Source of the DNA: CAZKEG01 sp964601575
Lineage (GTDB): Bacteria; Desulfobacterota; Thermodesulfobacteria; Thermodesulfobacteriales; Thermodesulfatatoraceae
NCBI GenBank assembly: GCA_964601575.1
Contig: CAZROA010000009.1
Coordinates: 1-17,434 of the forward strand
Reading direction: 5' to 3'
Length of the DNA stretch: 17,434 nucleotides
A program made the position numbers and the translations under genes. Positions 7,556-15,255 of the stretch are shown here, in pieces (the stretch's first letter is position 1; the number at the start of each line of letters is the position of its first letter). The notes under the pieces were generated by a model. The model ran no database searches, was not told the origin of the DNA, and worked only from the letters and a program-made list of their open reading frames with translations.

Positions 7556-9388
7556 TCAGTCTTTGGTCACTTCACCTTTAAAATAGGCCTTTAAAAACCG
7601 GCCAGCGATGGGGGCCGCAGCGGTACTCCCATGACCCCCGTGTTCTACAAAGACCACGGCCACGATCTCCGGGGCCTCGGCTGGGGCATAGGCCATAAAC
7701 CAGGCATGGTCCCGTTTGGAATAAGGGAGTTTTTTACTGTGGATCCGCCGCTTCATTCCCACTATTTGGGCCGTCCCGGTCTTACCTCCCACGGTAATCC
7801 CTTCGAGAGCTGCGGCCCGTCCGGTACCATCTTTGGCGTTTACAGCCTCAACCAGGCCCTTTCTGATATAGGCCAATATACCGTTGTTCACCGGCAAACG
7901 GCCATCTTGTTGAGGGGTTATTTCCCTGACTATCTGCCCATAAGGATCAATCACCCGGGCTACACACCAAGGCCGATAGAGTTGACCGCCGTTGACTATG
8001 GCCGAGAGGAGCTTGGCCAATTGGAGAGGGGTCACCTTAAGGGCCCCTTGACCGATGGCCACGTTTAAAGTCTCACCCTTTTGCCAAGGTTTTTTAAACT
8101 TCCGCCACTTCCACTCTCGATCCGGTACCAGACCAGCACTTTCCTCCTTAAAGCCTAGACCAGTAGGTCTCCCGAGCCCGCATTCCCGAGCAATCTTAGA
8201 TAGAAAATCGATCCCAACCTGTTCACCCAAATAATAAAAATAGGTGTCACAAGAGACAGCAAGGGCCTTAACCAAATCGACCTCACCGTGCCCAGCCCAC
8301 CGCCAACAGCGAAAAAGACGGCGCCCGAGGCGATAATAACCCGGACAATAAACCTTGGTCGCTGGAGTAACGACCTTCTTTTTCAGAGCCGCTATAGCCG
8401 TAACCACTTTAAAGGTCGAGCCCGGAGGATAAGAAGCCAAAGCCTTGTTGATCAAGGGGTGGTGTATATCTTTGATCACCTTTTGCCATTCTTTGGGGGT
8501 AAAACCCTTTATGAAATGTTGGGGATCTATGGCCGGACGACTGACCATAGCCAAAAGTCTGCCATCACGGGGATCCATGATCACTATGGCCCCGGAGACG
8601 TTTCCTAAGACTTGGTAGGCCACCTGCTGCCAGAGGCTATCTATAGTGAGGACGAGGCTTTGACCAATGATTGGTGGTTCTTCGGCCACCACCTTCCTTA
8701 TACGCCCTTGGGCATCTACCTCTACTAACCGACGCCCCTTCTTGCCCCTGAGACATCTTTCGTACTGCCTTTCAAGTCCAGCCCGACCCAAAAAGTCAGC
8801 GGCAGAAAATCCCTTTCTCTGTAATCTGGCCAGCTCTTTGGCATTTATACGAGAGACATAACCTATCAAATGAAAGGCCTTCTTCCCTAAGGGATAATAA
8901 CGTTCTGGTTCAACCTGGATCTCTACTCCAGGAAGATAAAAGCGCCTGGCCTCTATCTTGGCCACGGTGTCTCGGGAGAGGTCACGTTCTAAAACAACCA
9001 ACCCGGTCCTGGTCAGGCGCTTGGCCAAGAGATATCGCTGCTTTAGGCTGGGAAAATCTTCCCCCAAAAGCCTGGCCAGCCGTTTTAAGACCTCATCACC
9101 ATGGACCTTCATGGTCTCTGGATCAACGGCCAGGGCAAAGGAAGGGGCGTTACCAGCCAACAAAAGGCCCCGCCGATCAAAGATATTCCCCCGGGGGGCC
9201 TGCAAGGAAAAACTTTTTAGACTCCTTTTTTGGGCCAATTCTCGATAGTAAGGACCTTTGATAATCTGCAAAAAGAATAAACGGAGCAAGAAGATCAAAA
9301 AGACCATCATGGCCAAAAAATAGAAGAGACGGACCCGACGTTGAAAGGTATCAAATTCTTCTTGGTGGCCGAATCTATCGAAAAACAA
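7556..9388 (-). CDS. mrdA: Penicillin-binding protein 2, elongasome transpeptidase
   Basis: 610 residues. There is one N-terminal membrane helix (about 21-43), a pedestal domain with the QAPRGNIFDRRG signature (63-74), and a transpeptidase domain with SXXK as S324-TFK, SXN as SCD (379-381) and KTGTA (536-540). It cross-links peptidoglycan during elongation in partnership with RodA. The start is taken as TTG at 9388-9386: a TGA lies four codons upstream in frame, no ATG precedes the membrane helix, and GTGAGGG is well placed. The gene overlaps the end of mreD by 14 bases. C348, C361, H367 and C380 lie where E. coli PBP2 has a structural zinc site; this is an inference from spacing. Confidence 0.96.
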   Translation of the reverse strand: MFFDRFGHQEEFDTFQRRVRLFYFLAMMVFLIFLLRLFFLQIIKGPYYRELAQKRSLKSFSLQAPRGNIFDRRGLLLAGNAPSFALAVDPETMKVHGDEVLKRLARLLGEDFPSLKQRYLLAKRLTRTGLVVLERDLSRDTVAKIEARRFYLPGVEIQVEPERYYPLGKKAFHLIGYVSRINAKELARLQRKGFSAADFLGRAGLERQYERCLRGKKGRRLVEVDAQGRIRKVVAEEPPIIGQSLVLTIDSLWQQVAYQVLGNVSGAIVIMDPRDGRLLAMVSRPAIDPQHFIKGFTPKEWQKVIKDIHHPLINKALASYPPGSTFKVVTAIAALKKKVVTPATKVYCPGYYRLGRRLFRCWRWAGHGEVDLVKALAVSCDTYFYYLGEQVGIDFLSKIARECGLGRPTGLGFKEESAGLVPDREWKWRKFKKPWQKGETLNVAIGQGALKVTPLQLAKLLSAIVNGGQLYRPWCVARVIDPYGQIVREITPQQDGRLPVNNGILAYIRKGLVEAVNAKDGTGRAAALEGITVGGKTGTAQIVGMKRRIHSKKLPYSKRDHAWFMAYAPAEAPEIVAVVFVEHGGHGSTAAAPIAGRFLKAYFKGEVTKD

Positions 9389-9860
9389 AAAAGTCCCTCA
9401 CCCTTTCACCAGAGGTTAAGGTCCAAAGGATAAAGCCCCATATAAGCGAAAAACCGATGGTCAGCGTGGTATAAACTAAAATATCTCGAGGAGGCTGAAG
9501 ATCAAGGATAAGAGGAAGGACCAAAAGACGCAAAATTTCGACCACAAAGATACTCAGAGAAAAGATAACGGCATAGGACAAAAAGAGACCGATGTCTAAA
9601 TGTCCCCTCAATCGTCTGACCAAGAAGATCCCTACGACATAAGCCAAGACTGTGGGACCAGGCACTAGACTTGAAAAGGTGTCGACCACTATCCCCCAAA
9701 ATAAAACAAGGCTTAGGATCTGCCATTTAGAAATTCTCAAAAGAGCCGTCCAAAGGACAAAGGGCGTGATCAAGTCTACGGGTAGGAGGCCAAGACCAGC
9801 CCAAAATTCCTGTAGGATAAAAAGAGAAAATAAGATGAGATTCAAAAACAAAAATCTCAT
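9375..9860 (-). CDS. mreD: Rod shape-determining protein MreD
   Basis: 161 residues from ATG at 9860-9858, beginning MRFLFLNLILFSLFILQEFW. It is almost entirely hydrophobic, with about five or six membrane helices and the family-like segment GIVVDTFSSLVPGPTVLAYVVGIFLVRRLRG. MreD is an inner-membrane part of the elongasome that works with MreC and MreB. The frame is open further upstream, but that extension lies inside mreC, is basic and unlike MreD, and the ATG overlaps the mreC stop as ATGA, so the shorter start is chosen. Identification rests on hydrophobicity plus position between mreC and mrdA. Confidence 0.9.
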   Translation of the reverse strand: MRFLFLNLILFSLFILQEFWAGLGLLPVDLITPFVLWTALLRISKWQILSLVLFWGIVVDTFSSLVPGPTVLAYVVGIFLVRRLRGHLDIGLFLSYAVIFSLSIFVVEILRLLVLPLILDLQPPRDILVYTTLTIGFSLIWGFILWTLTSGERVRDFFVFR

Positions 9861-10705
9861 GGCAAGGGCCTTTTGAGAATGATCAAGACCTCTTCCAAAT
9901 CTTTTAAAGGGGCAGCCGGAGTGACCTCTATGAGACGAAAGAGACCCTTTTCCCTCCCTGGATAGATCCTTGAGACTTGCCCGACCAATATCCCCTTGGG
10001 GTAAATGCCGTCCAGGCCAGAGGTGATAACGATGTCTTTTTCGCGAACATCGGCCTCCGCCGGTACATAATCGAGGGCGCACAGGGCCCCGCCCTTACCC
10101 CGCAACAATCCTCTCTGACGCGAACGTTGGACGAGGACATCTACCGCTGAAGAAGGATCCGTAATGAGTAAGACCTTGGCATAATGTTTGGCCGCTGCCA
10201 CCACCTGCCCAACCAAGGCTCCAGGCCCTTGAGGGGTATAGTAAACCACCGGCATCTCCGGCGAAACGCCATCTCCAAGACCTTTATCAACTATTACCAA
10301 CCCTTGCCAATGCCCCAAAGGGCGCCCGATGACCCTGGCAGCCACCCTAGGGGTCTTAAACCGGCGGGCTATCTTTAAAAGGCGTTTCAGTCTCTCGTAT
10401 TCAAGCTCATGCTCTCGGACCTTGGCCAATTCAGCCTCTAAATGGGCCAATTTCAGCTTGAGACGCTCGTTTTCCTCCTGGGTATGCCTAAGCCAAATAT
10501 AGTGTCTAAAGATCTTCTTAAGTCCCCATCCCGAGGAGATGGCCTCTTTTGAAAAAGGCCCCAAAATCTTAAAGATGATCCTCTCACCATAGGGTAAATG
10601 CCCTTTGCCTTTAAGTCCTCCAAAAAGAAGGACTATTCCCAGCAAAAATAAGACTACCAGAGAAAGGTAGGCAACCCATTGTTTCTTTGGAGGAAAAACC
10701 GGCAC
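9857..10705 (-). CDS. mreC: Rod shape-determining protein MreC
   Basis: 282 residues from a GTG start (10705-10703), four bases after the mreB stop. A short cytoplasmic stretch is followed by one membrane helix (about 11-30), a coiled coil (about 73-110, EENERLKLKLAHLEAELAKV), and then the periplasmic beta-barrel domain. Conserved MreC segments are visible: ARVIGRPLGHWQGLVIVDKG, GLVGQV-like GALVGQVV, VLLITDPSSAVDVLVQRSRQRG and ITSGLDGIYPKGILVGQV. MreC organises the elongasome by contacting PBP2. No strong ribosome site is seen, so translation is probably coupled to mreB. Confidence 0.96.
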   Translation of the reverse strand: MPVFPPKKQWVAYLSLVVLFLLGIVLLFGGLKGKGHLPYGERIIFKILGPFSKEAISSGWGLKKIFRHYIWLRHTQEENERLKLKLAHLEAELAKVREHELEYERLKRLLKIARRFKTPRVAARVIGRPLGHWQGLVIVDKGLGDGVSPEMPVVYYTPQGPGALVGQVVAAAKHYAKVLLITDPSSAVDVLVQRSRQRGLLRGKGGALCALDYVPAEADVREKDIVITSGLDGIYPKGILVGQVSRIYPGREKGLFRLIEVTPAAPLKDLEEVLIILKRPLP

Positions 10706-10709
10706 TTAT

Positions 10710-11738
10710 CTAACGCAACATTACTTCTTTTAAGATATGAATATTATCGAGGGCCTTGCCTGAACCAAGGACTACGGAACACAGAGGATCTTCGGCCACA
10801 ATGACCGGCAGTTGTGTCTCGCGGCGAATCAGACAATCAAGGTTTTTGAGAAGGCTCCCCCCTCCGGTAAGGACGATACCTTTGTCTACGATATCGGCAG
10901 CGAGCTCTGGCGGAGTCTGTTCCAAGGCGTCTTTGATGGCCTCGATAATCACATCCACCTGCTCCTGGATGGCCTCCCTCACCTCTTCAGCGCTCACGGT
11001 AATGGTCTTCGGGACACCGGTAATCAAATCTCGCCCTTTGATATCCATCGTCTCATAAGGGGGCTCGGGAAGGACGTTCCCGATCTCGATCTTGATCTGT
11101 TCTGCGGTATGTTCTCCGATAAGTAGGTTATATTTACGTTTGATGTAATTCATGATGGCTTCATCCATCTTGTCGCCAGCCACTCGTACCGAATTACAAT
11201 AGACGATCCCAGCCAGAGAAATAACAGCCACCTCGGTGGTACCACCGCCTATGTCAACCACCATATTTGCCGTAGGCTCGGTAATCGGGAGCCCGGCCCC
11301 GATGGCGGCAGCCATGGGCTCTTCGATCAGATAGACCTCTCGGGCCCCGGCGCTTTCGGCACTCTCTCTGACCGCCCGCCGTTCCACTTGAGTAATCCCC
11401 GAAGGGACACTAACGATAACCCGAGGCCGGACAAAGATCCGACGATTGTGGACCTTCTCGATGAAGTAACGCAACATGGCCTCAGCCACTTCAAAATCAG
11501 CGATAACACCGTCTTTTAAAGGACGAATAGCCTGGATATGACCGGGGGTACGGCCAAGCATCCTCTTGGCTTCTTGGCCTACGGCCAGCACCTTCTTGCC
11601 ACGACCATCCTGCTTCACCGCCACCACCGATGGTTCACGCAAGACGATGCCCTTCCCCTTTACGTAAACCAGGGTGTTAGCTGTCCCCAGGTCTACGGCC
11701 AAATCTGTTGAAAACCAACCTACTAACGATCGAAACAT
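10710..11738 (-). CDS. mreB: Rod shape-determining protein MreB, bacterial actin
   Basis: 342 residues, standard length. The phosphate-1 loop DLGTANTLVYVKG is near residue 17, followed by the phosphate-2 segment DIGGGTTEVAVISLAG around 167 and the adenosine motif GGGSLLKNLD near the C-terminus. MreB forms membrane-associated filaments that position the elongation machinery, implying a rod-shaped cell. It is the first gene of mreBCD-mrdA-rodA. The ATG has AGAGGCG upstream and a plausible promoter about 35-65 bases away. Confidence 0.98.
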   Translation of the reverse strand: MFRSLVGWFSTDLAVDLGTANTLVYVKGKGIVLREPSVVAVKQDGRGKKVLAVGQEAKRMLGRTPGHIQAIRPLKDGVIADFEVAEAMLRYFIEKVHNRRIFVRPRVIVSVPSGITQVERRAVRESAESAGAREVYLIEEPMAAAIGAGLPITEPTANMVVDIGGGTTEVAVISLAGIVYCNSVRVAGDKMDEAIMNYIKRKYNLLIGEHTAEQIKIEIGNVLPEPPYETMDIKGRDLITGVPKTITVSAEEVREAIQEQVDVIIEAIKDALEQTPPELAADIVDKGIVLTGGGSLLKNLDCLIRRETQLPVIVAEDPLCSVVLGSGKALDNIHILKEVMLR

Positions 11739-11771
11739 AATAACGCCTCTTTGGGGAAGGATTTTTGCGAC

Positions 11772-11800
11772 AACTTACCAAACCCACCCTTTACTGACAA
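11772..11800 (-). promoter_or_regulatory. Probable mreB promoter
   Basis: On the minus strand, TTGTCA (11795-11800) is separated by 17 bases from TAAGTT (11772-11777). The -35 matches five of six consensus bases and the -10 only three, so this is a moderate candidate. It lies in the 146-base divergent gap between mreB and the Memo-like gene, about 33 bases before the mreB ATG. Confidence 0.4.
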
Positions 11801-11884
11801 GCTAGTCTCACGTATTTTGGAATGAGCCTGAAATACATTTCGAAAAAAGGCCCAAAGGCCTTGAAAGGTGCCAAGGAGGGAAAC

Positions 11885-12688
11885 ATGATTAGAAGAGCAG
11901 CCGTTGCCGGGCGTTTTTACGAAGCCAAGCCCAATAGTTTGGCCCGTGAGATAGAAGCCTATTTAATCCCCGGAAAACCTAAAGAGCCAGCCATTGCGGT
12001 GATCTGCCCACACGCCGGATATATATACTCCGGACACGTGGCCGGGGCTGTCTACAGTGAGATTGTCGTCCCCAATAAAGTCATCATTTTGGGACCAAAT
12101 CATACAGGTCTCGGGCGTCCGGCAGCTATCATGGTTGAGGGTACCTGGCAGATGCCCTTCGGTCCGGTACCCATCGCCGATGACTTGGCCCGTTTAATCC
12201 TTAAGGAAAGCGAAGTCCTTGAAGAAGATGTCCAGGCCCATCTTTACGAACATTCCCTTGAGGTCCAGATCCCCTTCCTCCAATACCTGAACCCTGATAT
12301 CGCCATTGTGCCCATCTGTCTCTCTTCTCTTTCTCTCCATGAGATCGAAGACATAGGCTTGGCTATAGAAAGGGTAATTAGGGTCTATAAAGAACCGGTT
12401 TTAATCGTGGCCAGTACCGACATGAGTCATTATGTACCTCATGATATCGCCAAAAAGAAAGACATGTTGGCCATCGAACGCATCTTAGAACTCGACCCCA
12501 TCGGTCTCCTGGAAGTGGTGATGCAGGAAAAGATCAGCATGTGCGGGGCCATACCTACGGCAGCCACCATTATTGCCGCCAAAGGTCTTGGCGCCAGGCA
12601 GGGTTATCTGGTACGTTACGCCACCTCTGGGGAGGTCTCTGGAGATTTTTACCAGGTAGTAGGTTACGCCGGGATCATCATTCGTTAA
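11885..12688 (+). CDS. amrB: Memo-like protein (AmmeMemoRadiSam system protein B)
   Basis: 267 residues from ATG at 11885, which has AAGGAGG six bases upstream and gives the usual family start MIRRAAVAGRFYEA. The frame is open to 11822, but that 21-residue extension is basic, has no ribosome site and is not conserved-looking. Conserved MEMO1/LigB-fold residues are visible: CPHAGYIYSGH (H43), GPNHTG (H73), YEHSLEVQIPFLQ (H123), STDMSHY (H182) and MCGAIPTAA (C220). The family shares the class III dioxygenase fold and is often found with AMMECR1 and radical SAM partners, neither of which is here. The biochemical role is unresolved. The gene may be cotranscribed with gltX, 41 bases downstream. 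Confidence 0.93.
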   Translation: MIRRAAVAGRFYEAKPNSLAREIEAYLIPGKPKEPAIAVICPHAGYIYSGHVAGAVYSEIVVPNKVIILGPNHTGLGRPAAIMVEGTWQMPFGPVPIADDLARLILKESEVLEEDVQAHLYEHSLEVQIPFLQYLNPDIAIVPICLSSLSLHEIEDIGLAIERVIRVYKEPVLIVASTDMSHYVPHDIAKKKDMLAIERILELDPIGLLEVVMQEKISMCGAIPTAATIIAAKGLGARQGYLVRYATSGEVSGDFYQVVGYAGIIIR

Positions 12689-12729
12689 AATAAGCCAGGT
12701 TTGAGAGACTAAAGATAAACGGAGAAGAG

Positions 12730-14139
12730 ATGAAGACGGTTAAGACGCGTTTTCCTCCTAGCCCTACCGGTTATCTCCATATCGGAGGGGCCAGGACGGC
12801 CCTCTTTAATTGGCTCTTTGCCAAACACCATAATGGTATTTTTTTGCTCCGTTTTGAAGATACCGATCGAGAACGGTCGCGCAAAGAATTTGTAGACTCC
12901 ATTAAAGAGGCCCTGGAATGGCTAGAACTTTTTTGGGATGAAGGCCCATATTTTCAACTTGAACGGCTTGAAATCTATCGGGAATACGCCAAACGCCTTT
13001 ACGAAGAAGGAAAGGCCTATTATTGCGAGTGCCCTCCCGAGGTGCTTGAACAAAAACGCAAACAGGCCTTAGCTGAAGGTCGCAAACCAAAATATGATGG
13101 AACTTGTCGGGACCGCGGGCTTGGCCCAGGCCCTGGTCGAGTCCTGCGTTTTCGCTGCCCTGAATTCGGGACCACCGTAGTCGAAGACCTCATTCGTGGC
13201 TCGATTGCCTTTGATCACCAAGAATTAGATGACTTCATCCTCATGCGGGCCGATGGAACGCCCACCTATCAGTTTGCCGTGGTCATTGATGACCTGACCA
13301 TGGGCATAACCCATGTCATTCGGGGTGATGATCACCTCTCCAATACCCCGAAACAGATCCTGCTCTACGAGGCCTTAGGGGCCACTCCTCCTCGTTTTGC
13401 CCACGTGCCCATGATCCTTGGCCCGGATGGCTCAAGGCTTTCTAAACGACACGGCGCCCTTTCCATCTTGGCCTATCGAGAAGCAGGTTATCTACCACAG
13501 GCCTTGCGAAATTATCTGGTCCGCTTGGGCTGGTCCTATGGAGACCAAGAGATTTTCACCTTGGAGGAAATGATTGAAAAATTCGATCTTTCGCGCGTCT
13601 CTAAATCACCAGCCCGCTTTGACCCGGACAAGCTTCTGGCCCTTAATGCCCATTATATCCGCCAAGAAACGACCGAACGGCTGGCTGAATTGGTAAAACC
13701 CTTCTTGGCCCGGTTGGAGATCAAAGATCCAGAAGAAACCAAACTCCTTAAGGCGGTGGAAACCGTCAAACCGCGGGCGCGCACTTTGGCAGAAATGGCC
13801 GAGATGATGCGTTTTTATTTTGTAGATGAGTTTGAATACGACGAAAAGGGCGTCAAAAAATTCTTTAAGGCGGAAATTATACCGGTCTTTGAACGACTAA
13901 TTCAGGAATTGGAAAATCTCTATTCATTCGATGAAGAAACCCTAGAGAAACTATTTCGAGGGTTGGCTGAAGAATATCAACTCAAGCTTAAACACATTGC
14001 CCAGCCGGTGAGATTGGCCTTGACCGGACGCACGGTAAGCCCTGGCCTCTTTGAAGTGATGAATGTATTGGGCAAAGAAACAGTCCTCAAACGTCTTAAA
14101 AAGGCCTTAGATTATCTCAAAGGTAAGCTAAATGACTGA
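12730..14139 (+). CDS. gltX: Glutamyl-tRNA synthetase
   Basis: 469 residues, the usual bacterial length. This is a class I synthetase that attaches glutamate to tRNA-Glu (and possibly tRNA-Gln if an amidotransferase is present). The HIGH-type motif is HIGG (17-20), within FPPSPTGYLHIGGARTALFN. The KMSKS-type loop is SRLSKRHGA (236-243). C99, C101 and C126 match the zinc-binding insert of bacterial GltX. The C-terminal helical anticodon domain is complete, ending in RLALTGRTVSPGLFEVMNVLG and a Lys/Leu-rich helix. The start has GGAGAAG just upstream. Its last codons overlap the start of the small selenoprotein candidate. Confidence 0.98.
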   Translation: MKTVKTRFPPSPTGYLHIGGARTALFNWLFAKHHNGIFLLRFEDTDRERSRKEFVDSIKEALEWLELFWDEGPYFQLERLEIYREYAKRLYEEGKAYYCECPPEVLEQKRKQALAEGRKPKYDGTCRDRGLGPGPGRVLRFRCPEFGTTVVEDLIRGSIAFDHQELDDFILMRADGTPTYQFAVVIDDLTMGITHVIRGDDHLSNTPKQILLYEALGATPPRFAHVPMILGPDGSRLSKRHGALSILAYREAGYLPQALRNYLVRLGWSYGDQEIFTLEEMIEKFDLSRVSKSPARFDPDKLLALNAHYIRQETTERLAELVKPFLARLEIKDPEETKLLKAVETVKPRARTLAEMAEMMRFYFVDEFEYDEKGVKKFFKAEIIPVFERLIQELENLYSFDEETLEKLFRGLAEEYQLKLKHIAQPVRLALTGRTVSPGLFEVMNVLGKETVLKRLKKALDYLKGKLND

Positions 14140-14281
14140 TTTATTGGTGATCGTCCTGATTATTGTCGGTTGGATCTTAATAAACCGTTTTGTCCTCCCT
14201 CGGTTTGGAGTACCTACTTGAATGTCCCCCACTTGCTCGTGGGATCAACGGGCCAAAACCAAGAAAAAGAAGAAAACTTAG
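14132..14281 (+). CDS. Candidate small membrane selenoprotein, in-frame UGA read as selenocysteine
   Basis: A 49-residue frame if UGA at 14219-14221 is decoded as selenocysteine; 29 residues if it is a stop. Residues 3-19 are a hydrophobic membrane helix (LLVIVLIIVGWILI), followed by NRFVLPRFGVPT, Sec30, MSPTCSW and a polybasic tail ending at TAG. Sec30 and Cys35 make a possible redox pair just outside the helix. Downstream of the UGA, GCTCGT (14235-14240) and ACGGGC (14248-14253) form a 6-bp stem with loop GGGATCA. The loop starts 19 bases after the UGA and opens with GG, matching known bacterial SECIS rules. AAAGGTAA precedes the ATG, which overlaps the gltX end. The extended stop overlaps the stop of the convergent gene. 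SelB and tRNA-Sec are not visible here. I do not know the function. Confidence 0.62.
14235..14253 (+). promoter_or_regulatory. Candidate bacterial SECIS hairpin
   Basis: A 6-bp stem (14235-14240 with 14248-14253, one G-U pair) has a 7-nt loop GGGATCA. Just outside it there is one mismatch and then another U-A pair. The published bacterial SECIS description asks for an apical loop 16-37 nt after UGA with a G among its first two bases; here the spacing is 19 and the loop opens with GG. A competing CCCAC/GTGGG pairing (14228-14232 with 14239-14243) has no leading G in its loop and lies closer to the UGA. Confidence 0.55.
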
Positions 14282-14592
14282 GTTTCTTCCCCTTCTTTTT
14301 TGGTAATTTCTGTGGGTTCAAGGTGTAGATGGGCGGTCTGCCCTCGATCTATGGCCACTAGATCGGTCTTTACTTGATATTCTTTTCCAACCACGATGGC
14401 CTCTTTTAACCAAAAAAAACCGTCTTTATAGGCCTCAAACAAACCTTCATACCGTGTCCCCGCTCGGGACTGGATAATGATCCTTTGCCCCTTTAGTCTT
14501 TCAAAGAAAGAAGGCTCGGGCTTTGACGGTTGTGTCGTCCGTTTGGCTTCCCCCCCTTTGCGCACAATAATAGTCTTTTTCGGACCAGCCAT
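14278..14592 (-). CDS. Small Sm/Hfq-like domain protein (hypothetical)
   Basis: 104 residues. The first 27 are basic and low-complexity (KKTIIVRKGG, KPEPS). Residues about 29-92 look like an Sm fold: FFERLKGQRIIIQSRAGTRY and EGLFEAYKDGFFWLKEA resemble the Sm1 strand pattern with its Gly and hydrophobic spacing, and TDLVAIDRGQTAHLHLEP resembles Sm2. It lacks the canonical Hfq YKHA and QDxFL motifs, so it is not a standard Hfq. An RNA-binding role is an inference from the fold. It lies 21 bases downstream of tRNA-Arg, on the same strand and probably the same transcript, with AAGGGGG as ribosome site. Its stop overlaps that of the convergent selenoprotein candidate. Confidence 0.85.
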   Translation of the reverse strand: MAGPKKTIIVRKGGEAKRTTQPSKPEPSFFERLKGQRIIIQSRAGTRYEGLFEAYKDGFFWLKEAIVVGKEYQVKTDLVAIDRGQTAHLHLEPTEITKKEGEET

Positions 14593-14612
14593 CTAACTAC
14601 CCCCTTGGTGGA

Positions 14613-14689
<77 letters not shown>

Positions 14690-14699
14690 TTAACAAAGA

Positions 14700-14727
14700 A
14701 TTAAAACAAGGCCCTATGTCCTGTCAA
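14700..14727 (-). promoter_or_regulatory. Promoter of tRNA-Arg and the Sm-like gene
   Basis: On the minus strand, consensus TTGACA (14722-14727), a 16-base spacer and TTTAAT (14700-14705, five of six consensus bases). The predicted start is only a few bases before the tRNA 5' end at 14689, as usual for tRNA genes. It lies between leuD and the tRNA. Confidence 0.78.
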
Positions 14728-14751
14728 CCAAACTCTGTAGGGATTATCGCT

Positions 14752-15255
14752 TTAAGAGGCCTCTGTTTGAAAACGTTTTTTGATATGGGGTATCAGGCCT
14801 CCGTCTTTTAAGAGTTCCTGCATAAAGGGCGGGATGGGCTGGCAACGATAGGTCTTGCCTGTAGTTAGATCCTTGATAATCCCGCTCTCAGCATCTACCT
14901 CGACCTCATGCCCGGCTTCGATTTCGCGGGCAGCTTCCGGGCTCTCCAAGATCAAGAGTCCGGTGTTAAAGGCATTGCGATAAAAGATGCGGGCAAAGCT
15001 GTCGGCGATGACACAGGCCACCCCCGCGGCCTTGATGGCTATAGGAGCATGTTCTCGAGAGGAACCACAACCGAAATTGCGCCCAGCGACAATGATGTCT
15101 CCGGGTTTTACCTTTTTGGCAAATTCAGGATCAGCGTCTTCCATACAGTGTTTGGCCAGTTCCTGCGGATCAGAAGTGTTTAGATAACGGGCAGGAATGA
15201 TAACGTCTGTATCTACATTATCACCAAATTTCCAGACCTTTCCCTTGATCTTCAT
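14752..15255 (-). CDS. leuD: 3-isopropylmalate dehydratase small subunit
   Basis: 167 residues, the short archaeal/thermophile type rather than the roughly 200-residue enterobacterial form. MKIKGKVWKFGDNVDTDVIIPARYL at the N-terminus and GCGSSREHAP at 62-71 are the swivel-domain signatures of the aconitase small subunit. With LeuC it isomerises 2-isopropylmalate to 3-isopropylmalate in leucine biosynthesis; the related homoaconitase role cannot be excluded from sequence alone. The ATG overlaps the leuC stop by four bases (ATGA), and AAGGAGG lies upstream inside leuC, so the subunits are translated together. Confidence 0.95.
   Translation of the reverse strand: MKIKGKVWKFGDNVDTDVIIPARYLNTSDPQELAKHCMEDADPEFAKKVKPGDIIVAGRNFGCGSSREHAPIAIKAAGVACVIADSFARIFYRNAFNTGLLILESPEAAREIEAGHEVEVDAESGIIKDLTTGKTYRCQPIPPFMQELLKDGGLIPHIKKRFQTEAS

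Noticed and set aside
9861..10082. N-terminal extension of MreD by 74 codons
   Set aside because: It overlaps mreC in another frame, is basic and Arg/Gly-rich, and the ATGA overlap start at 9860 gives a normal MreD.
11822..11884. Upstream start of the Memo-like gene
   Set aside because: It lacks a ribosome site, whereas AAGGAGG sits exactly before the ATG at 11885, which gives the typical family N-terminus.
14228..14243. CCCAC/GTGGG hairpin as a gltX terminator
   Set aside because: No U-run follows; the next bases are mixed and then A-rich on the coding strand. It competes with the better SECIS-like pairing.
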